A DNA stretch of 64,000 nt from Actinomycetes bacterium (GTDB lineage Bacteria > Actinomycetota > Actinomycetes > Mycobacteriales > Mycobacteriaceae). This document shows, in pieces, positions 50,257 through 63,571 of the stretch. The DNA lies in the NCBI GenBank assembly GCA_023404955.1, contig JAEXZY010000038.1, forward strand, positions 39,269-103,268. Reading direction: 5' to 3'. Under the pieces are notes generated by a model. It was given only the letters and a program-made list of their open reading frames with translations. It was not told the origin of the DNA and searched no databases. Made by a program: the position numbers and the translations under genes. Position 1 is the stretch's first letter, and each line of letters starts with the position of its first letter.

Positions 50257-51006
50257 TCAGAGCGGGTGTCCTTCGGCGTACGCAGTCGCCCAGTCCCGCA
50301 CGGTCCGGGCGTACTGATCCGAGTGGTTGTAGGCGTGCAGCGCGTCCATCCAGCCGCGCGGTGTGGCGAGGTCCTTGCCGCTCCAGCACAGGTAGCCCGC
50401 GGCCGACAGGGCCGCATCGTCGATGTTGTCGGCGCTGATCTTGCCGTCGTTGTTGGCGTCGACGCCGTAGAGCCGCCACGTCTCGGGGATGAACTGCATC
50501 GGCCCCATCGCGCGCGCGAACGGCTCGTCACCTTTCTCCTCGGTGGCCGGGTCGTGGCTGACCGAGTCGTGGTCGAGGATCTCGAGGTTGCCGCCCGTGC
50601 CGTCGAGCAGCACCCCACGAATCGGCGGCGTGACATCGCCGTTGGGGCTGATCACCGCCCCCCGGTATGTGCCGTGGTGGCTCTCCACCTGTCCGATACC
50701 CGCCAAGGTCGTCCACTTCAGATGGCAGTCGGGGTTCTCGACGTCGGCCACGCGCGCGGCATAGGCGTAGGCCTCCAGCGCGGTCACCGGGATGCCGAGC
50801 GCCGGGGCGCGCGCGGCCGCCCAGCCGTGCAGCGCATCGGCCGGCCGGCCCTTGGCGTAGGTGTCGATCTGCGGCACCGCATCTCCGGGCGGGGGTGGCA
50901 CGCCTTCTGGAATCGGGTTGCCGAGCTGCCACGAACAGCTGGCGGCCAGGAGCAGCGCCGCAGCGGCGATCACGGCCACGGTTCGCAGCCAACGCACCCG
51001 TGTCAC
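50257..51006 (-). CDS. lpqU: Lytic transglycosylase-like lipoprotein LpqU
   Basis: 249 aa from GTG 51006, with GAGGAG just upstream. Signal helix VAVIAAAALLLAASCS with lipobox. SLT domain: catalytic Glu in AGIGQVESHHG, then GPMQFIPETW and the EF-hand-like GVDANNDGKIS. Cleaves peptidoglycan glycan strands. 65 bases before eno. Confidence 0.9.
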   Translation of the reverse strand: MTRVRWLRTVAVIAAAALLLAASCSWQLGNPIPEGVPPPPGDAVPQIDTYAKGRPADALHGWAAARAPALGIPVTALEAYAYAARVADVENPDCHLKWTTLAGIGQVESHHGTYRGAVISPNGDVTPPIRGVLLDGTGGNLEILDHDSVSHDPATEEKGDEPFARAMGPMQFIPETWRLYGVDANNDGKISADNIDDAALSAAGYLCWSGKDLATPRGWMDALHAYNHSDQYARTVRDWATAYAEGHPL

Positions 51007-51139
51007 CGGACTCCTCAACGCCTTCTGGGTCGCCCTCTGCTGCGGCCCTCGGTCTTAGCCATGCTGCCACGCACCTGAGGACTTGAGACCCATCCCGGGC
51101 CCGACACAGGCGGTGTACATTCATCAGCGCATCACCAAC

Positions 51140-51158
51140 CAAGGTGAGCCGAACCTTC
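51140..51158 (+). promoter_or_regulatory. IdeR-like iron box of efeUOB
   Basis: CAAGGTGAGCCGAACCTTC matches the IdeR consensus (TTAGGTTAGGCTAACCTAA) at 12 of 19 positions, with the AGGT...ACCT core intact. Forty bases before the efeU start. Confidence 0.6.
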
Positions 51159-51160
51159 CT

Positions 51161-51172
51161 TTGGCTAGCCAA
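51161..51172 (+). promoter_or_regulatory. Palindrome next to the iron box
   Basis: TTGGCTAGCCAA, perfect 12-base palindrome, flanked by CC and GG; a second, weaker iron-box-like dyad or another factor's site. Confidence 0.4.
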
Positions 51173-51195
51173 GGCTGAACGACGAGGACCCCGCG

Positions 51196-52119
51196 ATGAG
51201 CATGAGCACCGATCTGCCGGTCAGCATGCACACGGCCACCCTGGCGGCCTCGCCCGACGTGACCTCCCAGCTGTTCGGCAGCGGGCTGATCGGGCTGCGC
51301 GAGGGGTTGGAAGCCGCGATCGTCGTCTCGATCCTGGTCGCCTTCCTGGTCAAATCCGACCGCCGCGACGCTCTCAGATGGGTGTGGCTGGGAGTCGGCG
51401 CCGCACTCGCGATGACGATCACCGTCTTCCTCGTCATCCAATTCGGCGAGAACACGATCACGGGCCTGGCGGCCGAAGCCATCGCCGGCGTGGCCTCCCT
51501 GGTTGCCGTCGTCATCGTCACCACGATGGTTCTCTGGATGCGACGCGCGGCCGCCGGTATGTCCAGTGGGCTGCGCAGCGACATGGCGAAAGCCCTCGAG
51601 ACCGGCCCCCTGGCCGTCGCCTTGCTGGCGTTCTTCGCCGTCGGTCGCGAAGGCGTCGAGACCGCTCTTTTCATGGTCGGGTACGCCGAAGCGACGTCGA
51701 ACTGGCCGCTGGTCGGACTGATCATCGGCGTGCTGATCGCCGGCGCCATCGCCTACGGCATGTACCGCGGCGCGCTGAGCATCAACCTCGCGAAGTTCTT
51801 CACCTACACGGGCGTGTTCCTGATCGTCGTCGCCGCCGGCATCCTGTCCTACGGCATCGGCGCGCTGCAGACGGTCGGTTGGCTGCCCGGCCTGGGCACC
51901 AAGGCCTTCGACATCTCCGCGTGGTTCAACTGGTCGTCCTGGTACGGCGAAGTGGTGCAGGGCGTCTTCAACGTGACCCCGACACCGACCGTGCTGCAGC
52001 TGATCGGCTGGCTCGCCTACCTCGTCGTCGTCCTCACCCTGTTCCTTCGTCCTACAGCGGCGCCCACCCGGTCGGCGCCCACCTCTCCCCTCCCCGACCC
52101 CGAAAGGTCCACCACGTGA
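51196..52119 (+). CDS. efeU: FTR1-family ferrous iron permease
   Basis: 307 aa, seven hydrophobic helices. The REXXE iron motifs are GLREGLEAAIVV (near residue 36) and GREGVETALFM (near 154). Imports Fe(II)/Fe(III) with EfeO and EfeB. GTGA overlap to efeO. Upstream IdeR-like box. Confidence 0.93.
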   Translation: MSMSTDLPVSMHTATLAASPDVTSQLFGSGLIGLREGLEAAIVVSILVAFLVKSDRRDALRWVWLGVGAALAMTITVFLVIQFGENTITGLAAEAIAGVASLVAVVIVTTMVLWMRRAAAGMSSGLRSDMAKALETGPLAVALLAFFAVGREGVETALFMVGYAEATSNWPLVGLIIGVLIAGAIAYGMYRGALSINLAKFFTYTGVFLIVVAAGILSYGIGALQTVGWLPGLGTKAFDISAWFNWSSWYGEVVQGVFNVTPTPTVLQLIGWLAYLVVVLTLFLRPTAAPTRSAPTSPLPDPERSTT

Positions 52120-53273
52120 AGGTCTTCCCGTCTGTCGCCGTCCTGAGCACGGCCGTAGCCGCCCTGGCGCTGAGTGGCTGCCAGGCCAAAGAGGAGCCGG
52201 CCAACGCCGCCGAGGGCACCGACGCGCCGGCACAGATCACCGTCAACGCCTCCGACGGCTCCTGCGAGCTCTCCGGCACCGAGGGCAAGACCGGCGCCAA
52301 CACCTTCGTGGTCACCAACAACGGCAACAAGGTCACCGAGTTCTATGTCTACGGCGAGGGCGAGCGGGTGATGGGTGAGGTCGAGAACATCTCCCCCGGG
52401 CTGCAGCGCAAACTCATCGTTCAGCTCACCCAGCCGGGCACCTACCAGACCGCGTGCAAGCCGGGCATGATCGGCGACGGCATCCGGGCGGACTACACCG
52501 TGAGCGGCGACGCCGTCGAGGTCGACACCGAAGGCAAGTTCAAAGAGGCCGCCGACAGCTACAAGCGCTACATCAACAGCCAGACCGACGCCTTGATCCC
52601 GGCCGTCGAATCGTTCGTCGCCGCGATCAAGGCCGGCAACATCGAGGCGGCCAAGGCGCAATACCCGGTGTCGCGCACCTATTACGAGCGCATCGAGCCC
52701 GTCGCGGAGTCGTTCCCCAACGACCTCGACCCGCGCATCGACCTGCGCGAAGCCGACCTCGAGCCGGGACAGAAGTGGACCGGTTTCCACCGCCTCGAGA
52801 AGGACCTGTGGGTCAGCGGCCTGCAGCCCGACACCAATGCGATCGCCGACCAGCTGGTCGCCGACGTCAAGGAACTCGACGCCGGGGTGAAGGCGCCCGA
52901 TTACACGATCGACTCCACCCAGATCGCCGGCGGCGCACAGGGTCTGCTCGACGAGATCGCCACCAGCAAGATCAGCGGCGAAGAGGACATCTTCAGCCAT
53001 ACCGACCTGTGGGACTTCAACGCCAACCTGCAGGGCTCCCAGACGGCGGTCGCCTCGGTGCGGCCGATCCTCGACGAGCGCAACCCCGACCTCGGCAAGC
53101 GCGTGGACCAGCGGTTCGCCGAGGCCGAGAAGCTGCTCGAGCAGTACCGCCAGGGCGACGGGTTCGTCAGCTACGACACCGTGACCGAACCCCAGCGCCA
53201 GGAGCTCTCCCGGGCGATCGACGCGCTGAGCAAAGAAGTGAGCCAGGTGCAAGGTGTCATCGCACCCCAATGA
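52116..53273 (+). CDS. efeO: Iron-uptake lipoprotein EfeO
   Basis: 385 aa from GTG 52116. Signal peptide with lipobox ALSGCQ. Cupredoxin domain (about 40-140: FVVTNNGNKVTEFYVYGEGE, TYQTACKPGM) then the M75 peptidase-like helical domain with DLREADLEPGQKWTGFHRLE (the HxxE motif). Periplasmic iron-binding member of EfeUOB. Confidence 0.93.
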   Translation: MKVFPSVAVLSTAVAALALSGCQAKEEPANAAEGTDAPAQITVNASDGSCELSGTEGKTGANTFVVTNNGNKVTEFYVYGEGERVMGEVENISPGLQRKLIVQLTQPGTYQTACKPGMIGDGIRADYTVSGDAVEVDTEGKFKEAADSYKRYINSQTDALIPAVESFVAAIKAGNIEAAKAQYPVSRTYYERIEPVAESFPNDLDPRIDLREADLEPGQKWTGFHRLEKDLWVSGLQPDTNAIADQLVADVKELDAGVKAPDYTIDSTQIAGGAQGLLDEIATSKISGEEDIFSHTDLWDFNANLQGSQTAVASVRPILDERNPDLGKRVDQRFAEAEKLLEQYRQGDGFVSYDTVTEPQRQELSRAIDALSKEVSQVQGVIAPQ

Positions 53274-54564
53274 GCCTGTGCCGCCGGGTGATTCGACTCG
53301 GCCAGGGCTGAGCAGGCGCAAGCTGTTCGGCGCTGCCGGGGTCGGCGCCGCGGTGGTCGGTGCGGCGGGTGCGGGAGCGTTCGCCGGCCGGGCGACGGCG
53401 GCGCAGCCGGCCAACCACCTGAACACCGCGGTACCGTTCCGCGGCGAGCACCAGGCGGGCATCATCACCGAGGCCCAGGACCGGATGCACTTCGCGACGT
53501 TCGACGTGACGACGAACAGCCGCGACGACGTCATCAAGATGCTCGCCGACTGGACCGAGATGGCCGAGCGGATGACGCAGGGGGAGGAAGCGTTCCCCAA
53601 CGGTGCCACCGGCCAGAATCCGTACTCGCCGCCGAGTGACACCGGCGAGGCGCTCGGCCTGCCCCCGTCTCAGCTGACGCTGACGATCGGGTTCGGCCCG
53701 TCGTTCTTCGTCAAGGACGGCGTCGACCGGTTCCGGATCGCCGACAAGAAGCCCGCACAGCTGGTCGATCTGCCCAAGTTTCCGAACGAGAAGATCGACC
53801 CGGCCCGCAGCGGCGGCGACATCGTCGTGCAGGCCTGCGCGAACGATCCGCAGGTCGCGGTCCACGCGGTCCGCAACCTGGCGCGGATCGGCTTCGGCAC
53901 CGTCGCGGTGCGCTACTCGCAGCTGGGCTTCGGTCGCACCTCGTCGACCACCCGCGATCAGTCCACCCCACGAAACCTGTTCGGTTTCAAGGACGGAACG
54001 GCCAACCTGCGGTCCGACGAGACCGACAAGCTGAACCAGTTCGTGTGGGTCGGCGACGGCGACGGCCCCGCCTGGCTGACAGGCGGCAGTTACCTGGTGG
54101 CCCGCCGTATCCGGATGAGGATCGAGCAGTGGGACCGCACCACGCTGCTCGAGCAGGAACGCGTCATCGGCCGGCAGAAGGGCAGCGGCGCGCCGATGGG
54201 GCTGTCCGACGAGTTCGAGGAACTCAACTTTTCGCTCAAAGACAAGAAGAACAAGCCGATGATCGACGAGCTCGCCCATGTGCGGTTGGCGTCGAAGGAG
54301 AACCTCGGCGGCATCGAGATCCTGCGGCGTGGCTACAACTTCACCGACGGCTCCGACGGGTTCGGCCATCTCGACGCCGGGCTCTTCTTCATCGCGTTCG
54401 TGCGCGACCCGATCACGCAGTTCGTGCCGATGCAGAACGCGATCTCGCGCAGCGATGCGATGAACGAGTACGTGACGCCGACGAGTTCGGCGGTGTTCGC
54501 GTGCCCGCCGGGCATCCGCGAGGGCGACACCTCGACGTTCTGGGGTTCGACGCTGTTCGAGTAG
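53254..54564 (+). CDS. efeB: Dyp-type haem peroxidase EfeB
   Basis: 436 aa from GTG 53254, overlapping efeO by 20 bases. Tat signal LSRRKLFGAAGVGAAVVGAA. Dyp motif GFKDGTAN with catalytic Asp, distal LTGGSYLVARRIRMRIEQWD; the haem-binding His is in the middle. Tat-exported; oxidises substrates or releases iron from haem for EfeO. Confidence 0.93.
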   Translation: MSSHPNEPVPPGDSTRPGLSRRKLFGAAGVGAAVVGAAGAGAFAGRATAAQPANHLNTAVPFRGEHQAGIITEAQDRMHFATFDVTTNSRDDVIKMLADWTEMAERMTQGEEAFPNGATGQNPYSPPSDTGEALGLPPSQLTLTIGFGPSFFVKDGVDRFRIADKKPAQLVDLPKFPNEKIDPARSGGDIVVQACANDPQVAVHAVRNLARIGFGTVAVRYSQLGFGRTSSTTRDQSTPRNLFGFKDGTANLRSDETDKLNQFVWVGDGDGPAWLTGGSYLVARRIRMRIEQWDRTTLLEQERVIGRQKGSGAPMGLSDEFEELNFSLKDKKNKPMIDELAHVRLASKENLGGIEILRRGYNFTDGSDGFGHLDAGLFFIAFVRDPITQFVPMQNAISRSDAMNEYVTPTSSAVFACPPGIREGDTSTFWGSTLFE

Positions 54565-54583
54565 GCGCTGAGCCTCGGCGTGG

Positions 54584-55581
54584 TCAGCCCCGCTGGTCCT
54601 CGTCCGCCTGTGCGGAATCGTCGGTGGGGGCGTCCTGGGGCTCGTCGACGACCTCGTGCGGCCAGTGGGCACGCCACTCATCGGCGCTGATCACCCCGCG
54701 CGGGCTACCGTCGAGCTCCTCAGCGACATCCTCTGACCGCCGGGCGGCACTGGCTGCGCGCTCCGCCGCTCGCACGTCCGCCATGAACTCCAGAACCGCT
54801 GTGCGCAGGCCGTTTTCGGCGTCGTAGTCGGCGCTGACGGTGATCCACGTGAGCGCATCGGGGACCAGGTCGGCCGGGAAGCCGGCTCCCTCGGCGCGGG
54901 CGAGCACCTTCTGCGCCAGCGCCAGCGCCGGCTGAGCGGTGGGAATGTCGTCCATGATCGACTCGCGGGCCGACTTCTCCAGCGCCTTGCGCGCTTCCCA
55001 CTGCGCCAGCTGGTCCTCCAGAGAGATCGACTCACCGGCCAGCACCGCGGGCACCCGATTGCCGAGCTTGCGCACCAGCGCGTCGGCCACGTCGTCGATA
55101 CCGAACGCGCCCTCGGTCGCGTCCTCGGCGATCCGCGCGTGAAAAAGCACCTGCAGCAACACGTCCCCGAGCTCATCACGCAGTTCGGTCAGGTCACCGC
55201 CGTGCACCGCGTCGAACAGCTCGTAGGTCTCCTCGAGCAGATAGCGCCGTAGAGAGTCATGGGTCTGCTCGCTCTCCCACGGACCGGCGGTGCGCAGCTT
55301 GTCCATCATCGCGACCGCGTCCACCAGGTGTTCCCCCGGTTGCGGAGCCGGCGCGGAGATCACCCGCTCGCCGGCGGCGATCCGTGCGGCGACCGACGGA
55401 TGCTCCCGGTCGGACGACAGCAGCGTCGGCGCCGGATCACCGCTGTAGGCGGGGCGCGCCGACGGCAGTGACCACGGCACCTTGACCGGCATCTCCTCGG
55501 TGTACTGCACGTCACCGGCCAGCAGATCGATCGCCTCGATCGGCACCAGCGACGGGCGGCGCGGATCCACCAGCACGACCG

Positions 55582-55585
<4 letters not shown>
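54584..55585 (-). CDS. mazG: Nucleoside triphosphate pyrophosphohydrolase MazG
   Basis: 333 aa. N-terminal methylpyrophosphatase-like region (TVVLVDPRRPSLVP), then the MazG core LLEETYELFDAVHGGDLTEL, RDELGDVLLQVLFHARIAED with acidic Mg ligands. ATGA overlap with mfd. Confidence 0.93.
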
Positions 55586-59220
<3,635 letters not shown>

Positions 59221-59283
59221 GATGAGCTCCATCGTAGGCCCCGACCGCGCGATGGCCGAACCGACCGAACCCGAAACGGCGGG

Positions 59284-59943
59284 CTACTCTCCCCGCAGCT
59301 GCGGGTCGGCCTCGAGATGGGTCAGCCCGTTCCACATCAGGTTCACCAGATGCGCGGCCACCACCTCCTTCTTCGGCTCACGGGTGTCGAGCCACCACTG
59401 CGCCGACATCGACACCGAACCGACGAGTGCCTGCGCGTAGAGCGGGGCCAGGTCGGGATCGAGACCGCGGCGCGAGAAATCCCCGGCCAGGATCGACGAC
59501 ACCTGGTTGACGGCGTCGTTGAGCAGCGTCGAGTAGGTGCCCGCCGTGATGCTCGCCGGGGAATCGCGGATGAGGATGCGGAACCCGTCGGTGTGCTCTT
59601 CGACGTAGGTCAACAGCGCCAACGCGACCCGCTCCAGGCGTACGCGGGAGCGGTTGTTGGTCAGCGACGAGGTGATGCCGTCGAGGAGCGCTGACATCTC
59701 GCGGTCCACCACGACGGCGTAGAGCCCCTCCTTGCCGCCGAAGTGCTCGTACACCACGGGCTTCGAGACGTTGGCCCGCAGCGCGATCTCCTCGATCGAA
59801 GTGCCGTCGAAACCCCGCTCGGCGAACAGCGACTTCGCGATCTCGATCAGCTGCTGGCGACGCTCACTGCCGGTCATCCGGGCGCGCGGGGCGCGGACAT
59901 CCTTGTCGGGAGCTGGCACGCCGTTCAGGGTAAACCGCGCCAT
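59284..59943 (-). CDS. TetR-family regulator (Rv1019-like)
   Basis: 219 aa. ERRQQLIEIAKSLFAERGFD, LRANVSKPVVYEHFGGKEGL is the HTH; the C-terminal domain contains IRDSPASITAGTYSTLLND. Sixty-three bases separate it from mfd, as in M. tuberculosis. The N-terminus (to MTGSE) may be longer than needed. Confidence 0.87.
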   Translation of the reverse strand: MARFTLNGVPAPDKDVRAPRARMTGSERRQQLIEIAKSLFAERGFDGTSIEEIALRANVSKPVVYEHFGGKEGLYAVVVDREMSALLDGITSSLTNNRSRVRLERVALALLTYVEEHTDGFRILIRDSPASITAGTYSTLLNDAVNQVSSILAGDFSRRGLDPDLAPLYAQALVGSVSMSAQWWLDTREPKKEVVAAHLVNLMWNGLTHLEADPQLRGE

Positions 59944-59964
59944 CCCCGCGTACCGTCAAGCTCC

Positions 59965-61473
59965 GTGATCACGCTGGATCGGCTGATCAACGTTCTCGGC
60001 GGGTACGGCGTCCGCTGGCACGCCGGCTCGGCGGACCGCTCGACCGAGCTGCGCAGCGTCGTGCTGCCCGAGACCGTCGACGGCCGCACAGTGCCCGGCG
60101 ACGTGCTGCTCGCCGTGGGCGCGACGTCGGCCGGCGAGGCGGTGGGGTGGGCCACCGCGGCCGGTGCGGTCGCCGTGCTGACCCGCAGTCACGACACCGA
60201 CACCGACGCGACCGGCGACATCGCGGTCCTCGTGGTCGACGCGGCGGTGCCGTGGAGCGACATCGCCGCGATCGTCTACGGCCTCGTCCTGGAGGGCCGG
60301 GAGACGGAGTCCGGCCGCGGGCCGACCGATCTGTTCGCGGTCGCCGACAGCCTGGCCGCCGCGGTGGGCGGTGCGGTGGTGATCGAGGACCGCCGCTCGC
60401 AGGTGCTGGCGTTCTCCCGGGATCAGCGCGACGCCGATCCGCCGCGCGTCGCGACGATCCTGACCCGGCAGGCGTCGGCCGACGTGCGCGAGATCTTCGC
60501 CGAACACGGCGTGTTCGCACACCTGACGAGCTCCGATGAGCCGATGTTCGTCCCCGCCGACCCGGACACCGGGCGGACCGGGCGCATGGTGGTGGCGGTG
60601 CGCTCGGGCAGGGACCTGCTCGGTTCGGTGTGGGTGTCCTGCCCGGAGCCGTTGACCGGGGCGGGGCGCCGAGCGCTCGCCGACGGGGCGCACACCGTCG
60701 CTCTGCACCTGCTGCGCTCCCGCGCGAGCGCGGATCTGGAACGTCAGGTCGAGTCGGAGCTGGTGATCCGGCTGCTCGACGGCACACCCGACGCGGCAAC
60801 ACTTGCCAGCCGACTCGGGTTACCGCCCGCGGAGCTGCGGGTGGTGGCGCTGCGCGCGCACGAGCGCGGCCGCAGGCACGCGGCGCTCCTGCAGGCCTTC
60901 GAGCAGGCGACTGCCGGTTTCGGCTGGTCCCGCCCGTCGCGCAGCGCGCTCGCCGACACCACCGTCTACACCGTGCTCGCCGCCGACGAGGCGGCGGTCG
61001 CCCGGGCCTGGGTGGACGCGCTGGTCACCGCGCTGCCGCCGCAGCTGCGCGTGCAGGCCGGGATCAGCGCACCGGCCGCCGTCGGTGACCTCGCTGCGGC
61101 ACGCACCGAGGCCGACGAGTGCCTCGCGCTGCAGGAGAGCACCGGCGCCACCGTCGCACCGGCCTACGACGAATCCTGGAACGACGTCGTGCTGCAACGC
61201 CTGCGATCGGCCGCAGGCGCCGGCCGCAATCCGCACCGCGGGGCGGTTGCCGAACTGCGGGCCCACGACGCGGCGCAGGGCACCGCGTACGAGGCGACAT
61301 TGCGGGCCTGGCTGCAGGAGCGCGGCGACCCGGCTCGCACCGCGGCGCGGCTGGGCGTGCACGAGAACACGGTCCGCTACCGCATGCGACGGATGGCCGA
61401 GCTGACCGATCTGCACCTCGACGACGCCGAGAAGCGATTCGCGATGATGGTCGAACTCGCCGTACGCGACTGA
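59965..61473 (+). CDS. PucR-family transcriptional regulator
   Basis: 502 aa from GTG 59965, 21 bases from the divergent TetR start, so probably leaderless. N-terminal PucR ligand domain (about 1-130), a GGDEF-like middle, and the C-terminal HTH RTAARLGVHENTVRYRMRRM. PucR regulators respond to nitrogen or amino-acid metabolites. The downstream DadA-like gene and a palindrome at 61479-61495 suggest it regulates D-amino-acid use. Confidence 0.87.
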   Translation: MITLDRLINVLGGYGVRWHAGSADRSTELRSVVLPETVDGRTVPGDVLLAVGATSAGEAVGWATAAGAVAVLTRSHDTDTDATGDIAVLVVDAAVPWSDIAAIVYGLVLEGRETESGRGPTDLFAVADSLAAAVGGAVVIEDRRSQVLAFSRDQRDADPPRVATILTRQASADVREIFAEHGVFAHLTSSDEPMFVPADPDTGRTGRMVVAVRSGRDLLGSVWVSCPEPLTGAGRRALADGAHTVALHLLRSRASADLERQVESELVIRLLDGTPDAATLASRLGLPPAELRVVALRAHERGRRHAALLQAFEQATAGFGWSRPSRSALADTTVYTVLAADEAAVARAWVDALVTALPPQLRVQAGISAPAAVGDLAAARTEADECLALQESTGATVAPAYDESWNDVVLQRLRSAAGAGRNPHRGAVAELRAHDAAQGTAYEATLRAWLQERGDPARTAARLGVHENTVRYRMRRMAELTDLHLDDAEKRFAMMVELAVRD

Positions 61474-61478
61474 CCGGC

Positions 61479-61495
61479 TTGTCGCAGCGCGACAA
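61479..61495 (+). promoter_or_regulatory. Palindromic operator between PucR and DadA-like genes
   Basis: TTGTCGC-agc-GCGACAA, 7-base perfect arms, with a weaker half-site TTGTCCC at 61511-61517. Likely bound by the upstream PucR-type protein. Confidence 0.65.
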
Positions 61496-61587
61496 TTCGG
61501 CGCCGCCTGATTGTCCCCGCAGTACAACACCCCACCGCCCGTCTCGACCGACCATGAAGTCGTCGGTCATCGAGCGAGGAGGGTGTC

Positions 61588-62844
61588 ATGTGGGCCAGGT
61601 CAGGGATGGACGGCGGTCCCCGATCTGTGGTGGTCGTCGGCGCGGGCATCGTCGGCCTGTCGACGGCATGGTTTCTGCAGGAGCGGGGCGTCGACGTGGC
61701 GGTCGTCGACCGCACCGGAGTGGCCGCGGGCGCGTCGTGGGGTAACGCCGGCTGGGTCTCGCCGGCGCTGACCACGCCGCTGAACTCGCCGTCCGTGCTG
61801 CGCGAGGGGCTGCACGCATTGGCCGACCCCGCGGCGCCGCTGCACATTCCCCTGCGGGCGGACACCGCGCTGGCGCGCTTCCTGATGCGGTTCGCCGCGC
61901 ACTGCCGTCCCGGCGCATTCCAGCGTGCCGCGCAAGCCAGCGCGGTACTCAACGACGAGGCGATCGAGACGTTCGACGTGCTGGTCGCCAACGGCGTCGA
62001 CGCGCCCGTGACCGATACGTCGATCGCGGTCGCGTTCCGCGACGCCGAGCGAGCGGCCGCATTCGGCCGCGAGCTGCGGACCTGGCTGGGCGATCGGCCG
62101 ACGACGGTCGACGTGCTGACCGGCCCCGAAGTGCGCGACCGGGTGCCTCTGGCGGCGCCGGCCGTCGCGACCGTGGTCGACATCGCCGGCCAGCGCTTCG
62201 TCGACCCCGGCCGCTTCACCACCGCGCTGGGCCGGGCCGTCACCGAGCGGGGCGCCGCGCTGCACACCGGGGAGGTCGTCGGCGTCTCCCCCGACGGCGG
62301 CGGGGTGCAGGTGCATCTGCGCGGGGCCGGGCCGCTGCGGGCCGACGCCGCGGTCGTCGCCACAGGCGCGTGGCTGCCGGCGCTGACGGGCCGCCGGGTG
62401 CGGGTGGCGCTGCAGGCCGGACGCGGCTACTCGTTCACCGTGCCGGTGGATCGGCCCCTGCCGGGGCCCATCTACCTACCCGAAGCGCGGGTGGCGTGCA
62501 CGCCGTACCGCGGCGGGCTGCGCGTCGCCGGGACGATGGAGTTCCGTCGCCCGGACGAGCCGCTGTCGCTGCCGCGGGTCGACGCGATCGTCGCGGCCGC
62601 GGCGCCGCTGCTCGACGGCGTCCGCTGGCACGAGCGCACCGACGTCTGGGTCGGTCCGCGCCCGGTGACCGACGACGGCATCCCGCTGATCGGCCAGCTC
62701 GACCGCGAGGTTTTCGTGGCGGGCGGGCACGGCATGTGGGGGCTGGCACACGGCCCCGCCACCGGACGTCTCCTCGCCGAACGGATCGTCACGGGCAAGG
62801 TGCCCGAGGCCGCGCGGGCCTTCGATCCGCTGCGCAGACGCTGA
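61588..62844 (+). CDS. DadA-like FAD-dependent oxidoreductase
   Basis: 418 aa, GAGGAGGG before the ATG. N-terminal VVVVGAGIVGLSTAWFLQER (FAD GxGxxG) and GASWGNAGWVSP, C-terminal GLAHGPATGRLLAERI. D-amino-acid dehydrogenase family: FAD-linked deamination, electrons to quinone. Follows the PucR gene across an operator. Confidence 0.88.
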   Translation: MWARSGMDGGPRSVVVVGAGIVGLSTAWFLQERGVDVAVVDRTGVAAGASWGNAGWVSPALTTPLNSPSVLREGLHALADPAAPLHIPLRADTALARFLMRFAAHCRPGAFQRAAQASAVLNDEAIETFDVLVANGVDAPVTDTSIAVAFRDAERAAAFGRELRTWLGDRPTTVDVLTGPEVRDRVPLAAPAVATVVDIAGQRFVDPGRFTTALGRAVTERGAALHTGEVVGVSPDGGGVQVHLRGAGPLRADAAVVATGAWLPALTGRRVRVALQAGRGYSFTVPVDRPLPGPIYLPEARVACTPYRGGLRVAGTMEFRRPDEPLSLPRVDAIVAAAAPLLDGVRWHERTDVWVGPRPVTDDGIPLIGQLDREVFVAGGHGMWGLAHGPATGRLLAERIVTGKVPEAARAFDPLRRR

Positions 62845-62936
62845 CTCACCCCCGGTCGTCAGGGGCGGTGCCGTGACCCGCCCCTGACGACGAGCCCTGT
62901 GGGCAGGACCAGGAAAAGACTCCGAAAGGACCCCTC

Positions 62937-63386
62937 ATGACCACCGTCTGGATGACCCCGCATGCCCGTACCGCGCTGGAAGCCGAGCTGGCCGAGCTGC
63001 TGTCCGTGCCGCGTTCCGGAACCGACCGCACCGGCGACGTCGTCGACGCCTGGCTCGCGCGCAAGCAGCGCATCCGCGACATCCATGAACTGCTCAGCCG
63101 ATCCGTGCACACCGAGGCGCCGCCCGACGACGGCGTCGCCGAGCCGGGCATGGTGCTCACCGTCCGCTTCGACGACTCGGACGAGACGGAGACCTTCCTC
63201 CTCGGCACGCTCGGTACGACCGACGACGAGCTCGACGTCTACACCGCCGCGTCGCCCCTGGGCAGCGCGCTGCTCGGCGCCACACCGGGCAGCCGCCGGA
63301 CGTATCGACTGCCGACGGGCCGCACCGCGTCGGTCACCCTGCTGGCGGCTGTTCCGTTCGGTCTGCACCACCACGCCATGGGCTAA
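62937..63386 (+). CDS. GreA/GreB-family elongation-factor-like protein
   Basis: 149 aa, GAAAGGA upstream. Short helical N-terminus (TPHARTALEAELAELLSV) and a C-terminal GreA-type FKBP-like domain (VAEPGMVLTVRFDDSDETET, SPLGSALLGATPGSRRTYR). The coiled-coil tip lacks a clear acidic pair, so RNA-cleavage activity is uncertain; it may bind the RNAP secondary channel. Confidence 0.75.
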   Translation: MTTVWMTPHARTALEAELAELLSVPRSGTDRTGDVVDAWLARKQRIRDIHELLSRSVHTEAPPDDGVAEPGMVLTVRFDDSDETETFLLGTLGTTDDELDVYTAASPLGSALLGATPGSRRTYRLPTGRTASVTLLAAVPFGLHHHAMG

Positions 63387-63411
63387 AGTCGCACGCGTAT
63401 CTCGTCACCGA

Positions 63412-63483
63412 TCCGTCGTGGTGTAATCGGCAGCACCTCTGATTTTGGTTCAGATAGTTCAGGTTCGAGTCCTGGCGACGGAG
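63412..63483 (+). tRNA. tRNA-Gln(TTG)
   Basis: 72 bases. Acceptor TCCGTCG/CGACGGA with discriminator G, D-arm GGTGTAATCGGCAGCACC, anticodon stem TCTGA/TCAGA with loop TTTTGGT (anticodon TTG), T-arm CAGG TTCGAGT CCTG. No CCA encoded. Lies between the GreA-like gene and glmU, as in mycobacteria. Confidence 0.95.
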
Positions 63484-63571
63484 CGACGAGTTCAATCGCG
63501 AGTGTGCGAACTGATACGGCGCAGCCGGCGTGTCCCGGATGAACCTGCACAGTCGACAGGCAGGAGCCGCG

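Noticed and set aside
48290..50317. 675-codon open frame antisense to ftsB and eno
   Set aside because: Runs across two well-supported opposite genes; composition is that of a shadow frame.
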